A DNA stretch of 6,394 nucleotides from Chloroflexota bacterium (GCA_013154225.1 JAADCW010000057.1:1-6394); one strand, 5' to 3'. Positions 1 through 5,391 are shown, counted from the stretch's first letter. The notes: generated by a model not told the origin, from the sequence alone. Numbers and translations are program-made.

Positions 1-87
1 CCTGAAGATTTCTTCCGCATTCTCAACGCCCACACGTCGGCAGATTACGAAGATCTGCGGAAAAACTATTTTGCGCCTGCGCGATAA
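1..87 (+). CDS. C-terminal end of an unidentified protein (partial)
   Basis: Frame 1 is open from the window edge to a TAA stop at 85-87 and encodes 28 residues ending in ...LRKNYFAPAR. The 5' part of the gene lies outside the window. The tail is hydrophilic and mixed-charge (DYEDLRKNY) with no membrane segment and no motif I recognise, so I give no function. It is probably a real gene end: codon use resembles the neighbours, and the next feature is a convergent gene about 95 bp away, as expected where two transcription units meet. A chance open frame cannot be excluded with so few codons. Confidence 0.6.
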   Translation, partial: PEDFFRILNAHTSADYEDLRKNYFAPAR

Positions 88-181
88 GGTGAGCGGGAGG
101 TTGTGGGGGAGTTGTAAAAATGCACGGCTCGCTCTCTGGTCGGCATTTTAGGTGCGCGCGTTGCGCGGCGCGCGCCCAAAT
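88..181. terminator. Convergent intergenic region with two inverted repeats, possible bidirectional terminator
   Basis: Two inverted repeats fill the gap between the partial plus-strand gene and the minus-strand pcm. The first pairs AAAATGC (117-123) with GCATTTT (143-149), giving an A-tract/stem/T-tract layout on either strand but with a 19-nt loop. The second pairs GGTGCGCGC (151-159) with GCGCGCGCC (168-176), a 9-bp stem with one G-T wobble and an 8-nt loop; no T-run follows it directly. Position between convergent genes supports a termination role, but neither hairpin is a textbook intrinsic terminator. Confidence 0.4.
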
Positions 182-844
182 TCAGGCGTGCGTATCGTCT
201 TCCGGCCAGCCATGAGCGCCAATGAGGGGCACAAAGGCCACTGCATCCAGCACTTCCCGATGAAAACCATCTGCCCGGCGAGTCCAGCGTTCCAGGCGTT
301 GCATACCCCGAGCGCCTACGGGTATGACCAAATGTCCCCCTTCGACGAGTTGTGCGAGGAGCGCTACCGGCACCTCGGGCGCGGCCGCGGCCACCAGGAT
401 GCCGTCAAAAGGCGCGTGTTCGGGCAGGCCGTGGCTGCCATCGCCGACGTGCACGGTGACGTTGTCAAGCCCCAGGGCTTCCAAACGGCGCTGAGCTGCC
501 TCGGCCAAGGCTGGGAACCGTTCAATGGTGTGCACCTCACGCGCGAGGTGGGCCAACACCGCGGCTTGATACCCAGAGCCGGTGCCAATTTCCAGCACCT
601 TGGCGTCGGGCGGCAAATCCAGCAGTTCGGTCATGTAGGCCACGATGAACGGCTGTGAAATGGTCTGGCCGTGCCCAATGGGTAGTGGGTGGTCTTCGTA
701 GGCTGAAGAGCGGTAGGCCTCGGGAACGAACAGATGCCTGGGCACGCGCCGCATGGCTTCCAACACCCGCGGGTCACGCACGCCGCGGGCCGCGATTTGT
801 TCTTGCACCATGCGTTCGGCCTGCGTGTGCCAATCTTGCGCCAT
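182..844 (-). CDS. pcm: Protein-L-isoaspartate O-methyltransferase
   Basis: This cytosolic enzyme uses S-adenosylmethionine to methylate L-isoaspartyl residues in damaged proteins, starting their repair to aspartate. The 220-aa product has the family motifs in order: GHGQTISQP (57-65, the substrate-site region), the SAM-binding VLEIGTGSGYQAAVLA (83-98), HTIER (105-109), VGDGSHGLP (133-141), ILVAAAAPEVP (149-159) and the C-terminal FVPLIG (204-209). Length is normal. The ATG at 844 is chosen because AGGAG lies 7 nt upstream (856-852) and the protein then begins in the usual helical MxxEQIxxRGVxDxRVLxAM region. The frame stays open upstream to 1081, but that stretch overlaps the HD gene. It is the last gene of a minus-strand operon, 4 bp after the HD gene, whose final codons contain its ribosome-binding site, so translational coupling is likely. 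Confidence 0.97.
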   Translation of the reverse strand: MAQDWHTQAERMVQEQIAARGVRDPRVLEAMRRVPRHLFVPEAYRSSAYEDHPLPIGHGQTISQPFIVAYMTELLDLPPDAKVLEIGTGSGYQAAVLAHLAREVHTIERFPALAEAAQRRLEALGLDNVTVHVGDGSHGLPEHAPFDGILVAAAAPEVPVALLAQLVEGGHLVIPVGARGMQRLERWTRRADGFHREVLDAVAFVPLIGAHGWPEDDTHA

Positions 845-848
845 ATTT

Positions 849-1367
849 TCACTCCTGTTCGTCAGCCCATTGAAGCAGTGCGAGGTCGGGGTCTTGGGGA
901 TTGACGCTGTGGTGTGCGCGGATGAGTTCTGCCGTGCGGGAAGAAGCCCCCGCCGCGAGGGCCTGTGCTGCCCCCCACTCGGGATGCTGGCGGGCCAACA
1001 CAAAGGGGCGTCGCCAACCGCGAGCTTGGCCCTGGCCCCACGCCCAAGCCCGACGCGGGCAGCACCGCTGGGCCAAGACAACCACGACGCGTTCCCACAA
1101 GCGGGGGCGCTGAAGGGCTTTGCCCACGTCGTGAAGCAGGGCCGCGGTCAGCACGTCGGGGTCGGTGCAGCCTCGCGCCTTGAGGCGTTGGAACACCCGT
1201 AGGGCGTGGGCTTGCTCTTCGGGAGGCATTTCCTGAAAGAGCCGCCACAGCCCATGGGGCAAATGGGCGCGCGCCTCGGCCAGCGCGGTAGGGGAAACGC
1301 GCGGTCGCAGGGCTTCCCAGAACTGCCGCACGCGATAGGTCAGCCTAAAAGCAGGTTGCCGAGCCAT
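849..1367 (-). CDS. Small HD-domain protein (putative metal-dependent phosphohydrolase)
   Basis: The 172-aa product carries the HD-superfamily pattern: a candidate first His (H54, in EQAHALRVFQRL), the diagnostic AALLHDVGK (75-83, with H79-D80), H128, H152-H153 and a late Asp (D169, in LLQWADE). This matches the H...HD...H...H...D ligand order of metal-dependent phosphohydrolases. The substrate is unknown; members act on nucleotides, cyclic nucleotides or other phosphoesters. There is no second domain and no GYP motif, so it is not an HD-GYP c-di-GMP phosphodiesterase. Residues 101-120 between the HD motif and H128 are unusually rich in Arg and Trp. The start ATG lies inside the last 28 bp of the upstream protease gene and has no clear Shine-Dalgarno site. 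A GTG at 1331, just past the protease stop, is an alternative that would remove 12 residues. Tight packing suggests co-translation with the protease and pcm. Confidence 0.85.
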   Translation of the reverse strand: MARQPAFRLTYRVRQFWEALRPRVSPTALAEARAHLPHGLWRLFQEMPPEEQAHALRVFQRLKARGCTDPDVLTAALLHDVGKALQRPRLWERVVVVLAQRCCPRRAWAWGQGQARGWRRPFVLARQHPEWGAAQALAAGASSRTAELIRAHHSVNPQDPDLALLQWADEQE

Positions 1368-1972
1368 TGGGTGGGGGCTAAAACAAGCCAGTTGAGGATG
1401 TCAATATGGAAGCGGGGAAGCACGAAAAAGAGCAGAAGGAAAACCAGCAGGGCGTATTGTTGCAGGGGTGCGAGGTAGGTTTGCCAAAAGCGGGGGAAAA
1501 GCCCCGCGACCACTTTATCGCCGTCTAATGGGGGAATGGGGAGCAGGTTGAAGAAAAAGAGCAGCAGGTCGAAGAAAACCACCGCAGCCAGGAAGCGGAG
1601 CCCAAAGCGGCCAATGCTGGTTGTGGCCAGGACCGGCTTGGCCAAGTGATAGAGCAAGGCCGCCGCGAGGGCCATCAAAAGATTGCTCAGCGGGCCAGCA
1701 AAGGCAACCCAGAAGTAAGCCCGCCGCGTGCGGAGTGCATAAGGCGAGATGGGCACAGGTTTGGCCCAGCCAAAGCCGGTAAACAGGAAGAGCAACGTGC
1801 CCCACAAATCCAGATGCGCCAGGGGGTTGAGGGTCAGCCGCCCCGCGCGGCGTGGGGTGTCGTCACCAAAGCGGGTCGCGGTCCAGGCATGGGCGAATTC
1901 GTGGATGGGAAAAGCCACCATCAGGATGGCCAGCCGAAAAAGGGTGTCGAGGAAATCAGGGAGTACGAGCAT
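1340..1972 (-). CDS. Site-2 protease family zinc metalloprotease (peptidase M50)
   Basis: This is an integral membrane protease of the S2P/M50 family, which cleaves substrates inside or near the membrane. The 210-aa product has the zinc motif HEFAH (H24, E25, H28) at the end of its first transmembrane helix, the family's FAGPLSN segment (91-97) and the third zinc-ligand region NLLPIPPLDGDK (142-153, D150). Hydrophobic segments lie at about 7-23, 53-68, 86-110, 125-145 and 172-186. There is no PDZ or CBS domain, so it belongs to the minimal S2P group; substrates are unknown. The ATG at 1972 is the only plausible start in the region; upstream in-frame codons include no alternative start, and its Shine-Dalgarno is poor. 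It is the first gene of the operon with the HD gene and pcm, and a good extended -10 lies about 95 bp upstream. Confidence 0.93.
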   Translation of the reverse strand: MLVLPDFLDTLFRLAILMVAFPIHEFAHAWTATRFGDDTPRRAGRLTLNPLAHLDLWGTLLFLFTGFGWAKPVPISPYALRTRRAYFWVAFAGPLSNLLMALAAALLYHLAKPVLATTSIGRFGLRFLAAVVFFDLLLFFFNLLPIPPLDGDKVVAGLFPRFWQTYLAPLQQYALLVFLLLFFVLPRFHIDILNWLVLAPTQWLGNLLLG

Positions 1973-2014
1973 AAACGGTTTCTCAGGGAAAGGGGAAAAT
2001 AAGGGATGCGAACA

Positions 2015-2033
2015 TGCTTTGTTCCAGAAAGCA
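2015..2033 (-). other. Small hairpin in the protease-operon leader
   Basis: TGCTTT (2015-2020) and AAAGCA (2028-2033) are perfect inverted repeats around a 7-nt loop. In the minus-strand transcript a G-U pair extends the stem to 7 bp. It lies about 25 nt after the predicted transcription start and about 40 nt before the protease ATG. There is no T-run, so it is not a terminator; a role in RNA stability or regulation is only possible. Confidence 0.35.
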
Positions 2034-2064
2034 CGGTGTGATAGGGAAGCAAGGCGTTTGGCGC

Positions 2065-2073
2065 ATTATAACA
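2065..2073 (-). promoter_or_regulatory. Extended -10 promoter for the protease-HD-pcm operon
   Basis: On the minus strand the sequence reads TGTTATAAT, a perfect TG-n-TATAAT extended -10 element. No good -35 hexamer is found at 16-18 bp, which is tolerated with an extended -10. The predicted start near 2057 gives a leader of about 85 nt to the protease ATG. Confidence 0.65.
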
Positions 2074-2135
2074 TGTGGAAATGCCCCGCGCGTTGGACAT
2101 GAAAGCGTGAGAACCCGGGTGGGCTGGTTGTGACC

Positions 2136-2162
2136 GAAACGCCTTTGGGTTTTGGGTGTTTC
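2136..2162. repeat. Inverted repeat in the divergent region
   Basis: GAAACGCC (2136-2143) and GGTGTTTC (2155-2162) form an 8-bp stem with one G-T wobble and an 11-nt loop. It lies between the two divergent promoters and upstream of both, so it could be an operator or a chance structure. Confidence 0.35.
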
Positions 2163-2166
2163 GTAG

Positions 2167-2183
2167 TGCATGAATCTGCATGA
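2167..2183. repeat. TGCATGA direct repeat, 10-bp period
   Basis: TGCATGA occurs at 2167-2173 and again at 2177-2183, separated by ATC, so the two copies are one helical turn apart on the same DNA face. It lies between the divergent promoters, which suits a regulator-binding site, but no regulator is known and seven-base repeats can arise by chance. Confidence 0.35.
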
Positions 2184-2198
2184 TTTGGTGGTTTATCT

Positions 2199-2234
2199 GG
2201 CCCCTGATTGATGCTCAAGGTGTGCTTAGGGGTC
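2199..2234. repeat. Inverted repeat upstream of the DUF456 promoter
   Basis: GGCCCCTGA (2199-2207) can pair with TTAGGGGTC (2226-2234): 9 bp including two G-T wobbles, with an 18-nt loop. Only three T residues follow, so it is not a good terminator. It sits about 35 bp upstream of the DUF456 -10 element. Confidence 0.3.
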
Positions 2235-2267
2235 TTTCCATAATTTTCCCCCATGTCCAAAAGCCGG

Positions 2268-2276
2268 TGGTATAAT
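2268..2276 (+). promoter_or_regulatory. Extended -10 promoter for the DUF456 gene
   Basis: The plus strand reads TGGTATAAT, a perfect TG-n-TATAAT extended -10 element, with no recognisable -35 at the usual distance. The predicted start near 2283 leaves a leader of only about 22 nt before the ATG at 2305. That leader contains another ATG (2294) opening a five-codon frame that ends at 2311, across the real start. Confidence 0.65.
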
Positions 2277-2304
2277 CCATCATCCTCAGAGAAATGCTGT
2301 CAAA

Positions 2305-2808
2305 ATGTTAGATTCCATGACTTGGTTCAATCTTTCCCTTCGTCTTGTAACACTTTTAGTCATGCTGGTGGGCCTGGTGGGGTTGGTTATCCCCATTTTC
2401 CCGGGCATCATTGTCATTTGGCTGGCGGCCTTGGGGTACGGTTTGGCTGTGGGCTTTGGCGGCAGTGGTGGCTGGGTTTTCGCTGTGCTCACCGTGTTGA
2501 TGTTGGTGGGTGCGTTTGCCGATAATGTGCTTACAGCAAAAGGCGCGCACGAGGGCGGTGCCGCGTGGTACAGCATTTTGGCTTCCATCGTCGCGGGATT
2601 GGTAGGCACGTATTGGGCGCCGCCGTTTGGGGGGCTGATTGCCGCACCGCTCACGCTGTTGGGCGTGGAATATTGGCGCAAGCGCAATCTCAAAGAGGCC
2701 TGGCAGGCTGCACGCGGCTATTTGTGGGGCTGTGGTTGGGCTTTTGTGCTCCGCTTTAGCCTGGGTGTAGTGATGATTTTGCTGTGGGCCTTTTTCTGGG
2801 CTTGGTAG
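2305..2808 (+). CDS. DUF456 family integral membrane protein
   Basis: The 167-aa product matches DUF456, a family of small bacterial membrane proteins of unknown function. Visible hallmarks are the N-terminal hydrophobic hairpin with GLVIPIFPGIIVIW (26-39), the polar DNxxxxKGAHEGG segment (73-85) and the Gly-rich APPFGGLIAAPL stretch (105-116). A basic cytosolic-type loop EYWRKRNLKEAWQAARGYL (122-140) precedes the final membrane helix (about 145-166). Four to five membrane segments are likely. The ATG at 2305 has no strong Shine-Dalgarno; a second ATG four codons downstream (2317) is possible and would barely change the protein. A promoter lies just upstream, and a short hairpin with six T residues follows the stop. 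No enzymatic motif is visible, and context does not settle its role. Confidence 0.88.
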   Translation: MLDSMTWFNLSLRLVTLLVMLVGLVGLVIPIFPGIIVIWLAALGYGLAVGFGGSGGWVFAVLTVLMLVGAFADNVLTAKGAHEGGAAWYSILASIVAGLVGTYWAPPFGGLIAAPLTLLGVEYWRKRNLKEAWQAARGYLWGCGWAFVLRFSLGVVMILLWAFFWAW

Positions 2809-2815
2809 TAACCCG

Positions 2816-2833
2816 GCCGTGTACGGCTTTTTT
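2816..2833 (+). terminator. Short terminator-like hairpin after the DUF456 gene
   Basis: GCCGT (2816-2820) and ACGGC (2823-2827) are followed directly by six T residues (2828-2833). The stem is only 4-5 bp with a 2-4 nt loop, so termination is probably partial. It begins 8 nt after the DUF456 stop and ends 7 nt before the next gene's Shine-Dalgarno, leaving no room for a full promoter in between. Confidence 0.5.
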
Positions 2834-2854
2834 CAATTGTAAGGAGGAAAACCA

Positions 2855-3181
2855 ATGGCAAAAGTGACGATCAATTTATATGGCAAGCTTCGCAAGGTGC
2901 ACAAGCCGCAGAAGGTCATTGGCACCAAGGGCATCTTGGAAGTTGAGATTGAAGAAGGCCAAACTTTGGAAAGCGTTTTGGAAAAGGTTGGCATTGGCAT
3001 TGACGAACTCTATACCATCTTTCTCAACGGCCAGCTGCTGACCACCCACAACAAAATGGCCGAGCATTTAGGGTATCAGCAATATTGTGAAGAGTGCCAT
3101 AACTGGAATTTGTGTGTCAAACTCAAGGACGGGGATCAGGTAGCCCTGTTTGGTTTGGATATGGCGACGTTGGTCATTTAG
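2855..3181 (+). CDS. MoaD/ThiS-like beta-grasp protein with a cysteine cluster
   Basis: The 108-aa product resembles the ubiquitin-like MoaD/ThiS sulfur-carrier fold. It has an N-terminal strand VTINLYGKLRK, the EIEEGQTLESVLEKVGI segment (31-47) matching the 'v.eG.Tv.dvl..lgi' core, a VNG-like FLNGQLL (56-62) and the LKDGDQVALFG strand (90-100) typical of MoaD. Two features are atypical. The C-terminus ends LDMATLVI and lacks the Gly-Gly that is thiocarboxylated in MoaD and ThiS. A loop between strand elements holds C78-x2-C81-x5-C87 with H82, a possible metal or persulfide site. The start is firm: AAGGAGG (2841-2847) lies 7 nt before the ATG. It lies between DUF456 and PiT, two genes upstream of thiI. 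The fold call is by motif only; a sulfur role is inference. Confidence 0.78.
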   Translation: MAKVTINLYGKLRKVHKPQKVIGTKGILEVEIEEGQTLESVLEKVGIGIDELYTIFLNGQLLTTHNKMAEHLGYQQYCEECHNWNLCVKLKDGDQVALFGLDMATLVI

Positions 3182-3189
3182 CCCGTGCA

Positions 3190-3221
3190 CCGCGTCCGCG
3201 CAGGAAGGGCGCGCGGCGCGG
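3190..3221 (+). other. GC-rich hairpin before the phosphate transporter gene
   Basis: CCGCG-T-CCGCGC (3190-3201) pairs with GCGCGGCGCGG (3211-3221), giving 11 G-C pairs with one bulged T and a 9-nt loop. It starts 9 nt after the MoaD-like stop and ends 16 nt before the GGAGG site of the PiT gene. Five T residues (3233-3237) come only after an 11-nt gap, so it is not a standard terminator. It could be an attenuator, an RNA-stability element or a processing site. Its presence argues that 3185-3247 is leader, not coding sequence. Confidence 0.5.
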
Positions 3222-3237
3222 GACTCAATGCGTTTTT

Positions 3238-3243
3238 GGAGGT
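3238..3243 (+). promoter_or_regulatory. Shine-Dalgarno site that sets the PiT start
   Basis: GGAGGT at 3238-3243 lies 4-5 nt before GTG 3248. No comparable site precedes the upstream in-frame GTG at 3185 or the TTG at 3236. Confidence 0.7.
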
Positions 3244-3247
3244 CTTT

Positions 3248-4228
3248 GTGCTTATTGCAGTTGTGTTGTTAGGGTTGGGGTATGGCTTTTTGAATGGTTT
3301 TCACGACAGCGCCAACATTGCTGCGCCGCTGATTTCGACCCGCGCCCTGCGGCCGCGGACGGCTTTGCTGTGGGTGGCCCTGGGCGAGTTCCTGGGCCCG
3401 TTGATTTTTGGCTCCGCGGTAGCAAAGACCATTGGCGCAGATTTGCTCGAAAGCAGCGCGATTACGCCCACCATCCTTGCGGCCGCGCTCATTGGCGCCA
3501 TTGTGTGGGATATTGTGACGTGGTGGTTCGGCATTCCGTCTTCCTCTTCCCACGCGCTGGTGGGCGGCTTGCTGGGCTCGGCCATCATTGCCCGAGGGGT
3601 GGGCGTGGTCAAATTTGCGGGCCTGGAAAGTGTGTTGCTGGCGCTGTTCATTTCGCCATTTTTGGGCTTTTTGGCTGGTTATTTGATCACCAAGTTCAAT
3701 TTCGTGGCCTTTCACAACGCCTCGCCCCGCATTCAAGAGGTCTTTCGCCGTGGGCAGTTGTTTACGGCCATTGGGCTGGCCATGAGCCACGGCGCCAACG
3801 ATTCGCAAAAGACCATGGGCGTGCTCACCCTGGCGTTGTTGGTGAGCGGGCATTTGCATTCGTTTGAGGTGCCCTTTTGGGTGGTGGTGCTCTCTGGCGG
3901 CGCGCTGGCCTTGGGGTCGGGCATTGGCGGTTGGCGCCTCATTGTGACCCTGGGCGCACGGGTGTTTCGGATTCGTCCGGTGCACGGCTTTAGTTCCCAG
4001 GTGGGCAGTGCGTTGGTGATTGGCGGCGCTTCACTCTTGGGCGGCCCGGTGAGCACGACCCACGTGATGACCTCTTCCCTCATGGGCTCGGGCGCGGCCG
4101 AACGCATCAACAAGGTGCGCTGGCAAATTGCAGGCGATATGCTGTATGCCTGGGTATTGACTATTCCCATCAGCGGTTTGGTCGCGGCTGGTTTTTATAT
4201 TCTGCTGAATGCCTTAGGGTTGGGTTGA
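3248..4228 (+). CDS. pit: PiT-family inorganic phosphate transporter
   Basis: This inner-membrane symporter takes up inorganic phosphate (as metal-phosphate with H+ or Na+, depending on the member). The 326-aa product shows the two inverted PiT halves: FLNGFHDSANIAAP (14-27) and GIPSSSSHALVGG (95-107) in the first, SHGANDSQKTMG (180-191) and GGPVSTTHVMTSSLMG (265-280) in the second, then KVRWxIAGDM. About ten hydrophobic segments are visible. I start it at GTG 3248 because GGAGGT precedes it and the protein then begins with a membrane helix as in other PiTs. The frame is open to GTG 3185, but that adds an Arg/Gly-rich 21 residues encoded by a strong hairpin. No DUF47/PhoU-like partner gene adjoins it, although many PiT genes have one. 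The thiI ATG follows its stop after 1 nt. Confidence 0.95.
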   Translation: MLIAVVLLGLGYGFLNGFHDSANIAAPLISTRALRPRTALLWVALGEFLGPLIFGSAVAKTIGADLLESSAITPTILAAALIGAIVWDIVTWWFGIPSSSSHALVGGLLGSAIIARGVGVVKFAGLESVLLALFISPFLGFLAGYLITKFNFVAFHNASPRIQEVFRRGQLFTAIGLAMSHGANDSQKTMGVLTLALLVSGHLHSFEVPFWVVVLSGGALALGSGIGGWRLIVTLGARVFRIRPVHGFSSQVGSALVIGGASLLGGPVSTTHVMTSSLMGSGAAERINKVRWQIAGDMLYAWVLTIPISGLVAAGFYILLNALGLG

Positions 4229-4229
4229 G

Positions 4230-5375
4230 ATGCCAACTTACCTCATCCATTACAGCAGCGAGATTGGCCTCAAAGGCAACAACCGGCGGGATTTCATCAA
4301 TCAATTGCGGCGGAACATCCGCCGTCAGCATCCCGCGGTGACGTCGGTGGAGCATCTGATGGGGCGGTTGGTGGCTGAAAGCCCCCAGGAAGAGGCTTTT
4401 GACGACGTTTTCGGCGTGGCCTGGTGGGCTGAGGCTCAAGCCCTACCTGCGGACATAGCGGCGATTCGGGAAGCCGCGGTGGCTTTGGGCAAAGCCCAGG
4501 CCGCGGAAGGCAAAACCTTTGCCATTCGGGCGCGGCGGGCAGATAAGCGTTTCCCCCTCAATTCGCAGGAAATTGGGCGAGAAATTGGCGCGGCTGTGGT
4601 GGAAGCCACGGGCATGGGCGTGAATTTGACCGCGCCTGATGTGGAAATTTTCGTTGAAATTGCCCCTGGCACAGCATTTGTGTTTTCCGAGCGCCATCCG
4701 GGCCCGCAGGGCTTCCCTGTGGGAGTGAGCGGCAAACTGTTTGGCCTGTATTCCGGTGGCATTGATTCAGTGCTCGCGGCCTATTTGATGGCGCGGCGTG
4801 GGGCACGCATTACCCTGGTGCATTTTCATGTGTTCCCCCAGGCCGAGGAAGCCCATCGCCAAAAGGTGGGGCAGTTGGCCGCGATGTTGGGGCGGTATAT
4901 CCCCGGCCTCAAGGTGCATTATCTGCCCTATCGCCCCTATCATGCCCGCGCCAGCAGTTTGCCGCGAAAGTTTCAGCCCTATCGGGTGGTGACTTTTCGC
5001 CGTTTCATGGCGCGCGCGGCAGCCACGCTGGCGCAAAGGGAAGGCGGCAAGGCGGTGTTTACCGGCGATAGTCTGGGGCAGGTGGCTTCTCAGACCTTGG
5101 AGAATATGCTTGCGGTCAACGATGCCTTGGCCGGTTTTCCCATCTTTCGCCCCCTGTTGGCGTGGGATAAGCAGGAAATCATCACCTGGGGCGAGCGATT
5201 GGGGTTCTATGATTTGGCCAAACAGCCCTACAAAGATGGCTGTGCCCTGATGGCCAAAAAGCCTGCGACCCGTGCGCATCTGGATCGGGTGCAGGAGATG
5301 GAAGCCCGTTTGAACATTCCTGCGCTTTTGGAAGAGACCCTGGCGCGAGATGAGGTCATGGTTTACGGCCCATAA
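4230..5375 (+). CDS. thiI: ThiI: tRNA 4-thiouridine synthetase / thiamine sulfurtransferase
   Basis: ThiI adenylates uridine-8 of tRNA and exchanges oxygen for sulfur to make s4U; in some bacteria it also feeds sulfur to ThiS for thiamine thiazole. The 381-aa product has the N-terminal ferredoxin-like segment (YSSEIGLKGNNRRDF, 8-22), a THUMP domain (about 60-160, with RRADKRFPLNSQEIGREIG) and the PP-loop ATPase domain with LYSGGIDS (173-180) and TGDSLGQVASQT (278-289). C338 in PYKDGCAL is the only cysteine and sits where the catalytic Cys of the PP-loop domain (C344 in E. coli) is expected. There is no C-terminal rhodanese domain, as in many non-enterobacterial ThiIs. The ATG is 1 nt after the PiT stop with only a weak ribosome site, so translational coupling is likely. 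It ends before a strong hairpin. Confidence 0.95.
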   Translation: MPTYLIHYSSEIGLKGNNRRDFINQLRRNIRRQHPAVTSVEHLMGRLVAESPQEEAFDDVFGVAWWAEAQALPADIAAIREAAVALGKAQAAEGKTFAIRARRADKRFPLNSQEIGREIGAAVVEATGMGVNLTAPDVEIFVEIAPGTAFVFSERHPGPQGFPVGVSGKLFGLYSGGIDSVLAAYLMARRGARITLVHFHVFPQAEEAHRQKVGQLAAMLGRYIPGLKVHYLPYRPYHARASSLPRKFQPYRVVTFRRFMARAAATLAQREGGKAVFTGDSLGQVASQTLENMLAVNDALAGFPIFRPLLAWDKQEIITWGERLGFYDLAKQPYKDGCALMAKKPATRAHLDRVQEMEARLNIPALLEETLARDEVMVYGP

Positions 5376-5391
5376 GCGGCGAACCGCCCCC

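Larger units (their letters stand above)
1973..2304. other. Divergent intergenic control region (332 bp)
   Basis: This stretch separates the minus-strand protease operon from the plus-strand DUF456 gene and shows no convincing gene on either strand. It holds an extended -10 promoter for each side, a small hairpin in the protease leader, a hairpin at 2136-2162, a pair of TGCATGA direct repeats at 2167-2183 and an inverted repeat at 2199-2234. Short open frames across it have no ribosome-binding site or recognisable protein character. Confidence 0.7.

Noticed and set aside
152..658. Plus-strand open frame of 168 codons opposite pcm
   Set aside because: It is antisense to the clear pcm gene, has no recognisable protein character and starts within a GC-rich hairpin.
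845..1081. 79-residue N-terminal extension of Pcm
   Set aside because: It overlaps the HD gene completely, and AGGAG sits 7 nt before the internal ATG at 844.
753..1202. Plus-strand open frame of 149 codons opposite pcm and the HD gene
   Set aside because: It is a shadow of the HD gene's GC-rich codons, with no ribosome site and no family motif.
862..1248. Second minus-strand frame overlapping the HD gene
   Set aside because: Low-complexity Arg/Pro/Gly composition; the competing frame has the HD motif and its ligand order.
1921..2181. Minus-strand 86-codon frame across the protease start and divergent promoter
   Set aside because: It overlaps the protease in another frame and runs through the predicted promoter; there is no homology-like motif or ribosome site.
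2294..2311. Five-codon upstream frame overlapping the DUF456 start
   Set aside because: It may be a regulatory upstream frame, but it has no Shine-Dalgarno and lies only about 11 nt from the predicted transcription start, so I do not call it a gene.
3112..3867. Plus-strand 251-codon frame overlapping the MoaD-like and PiT genes
   Set aside because: Its Arg/Gly/His-rich translation is an alternative frame of the unmistakable PiT gene.
3269..3985. Minus-strand 238-codon frame opposite PiT
   Set aside because: Antisense shadow with Gln/Arg/Asn-rich composition and no motif.
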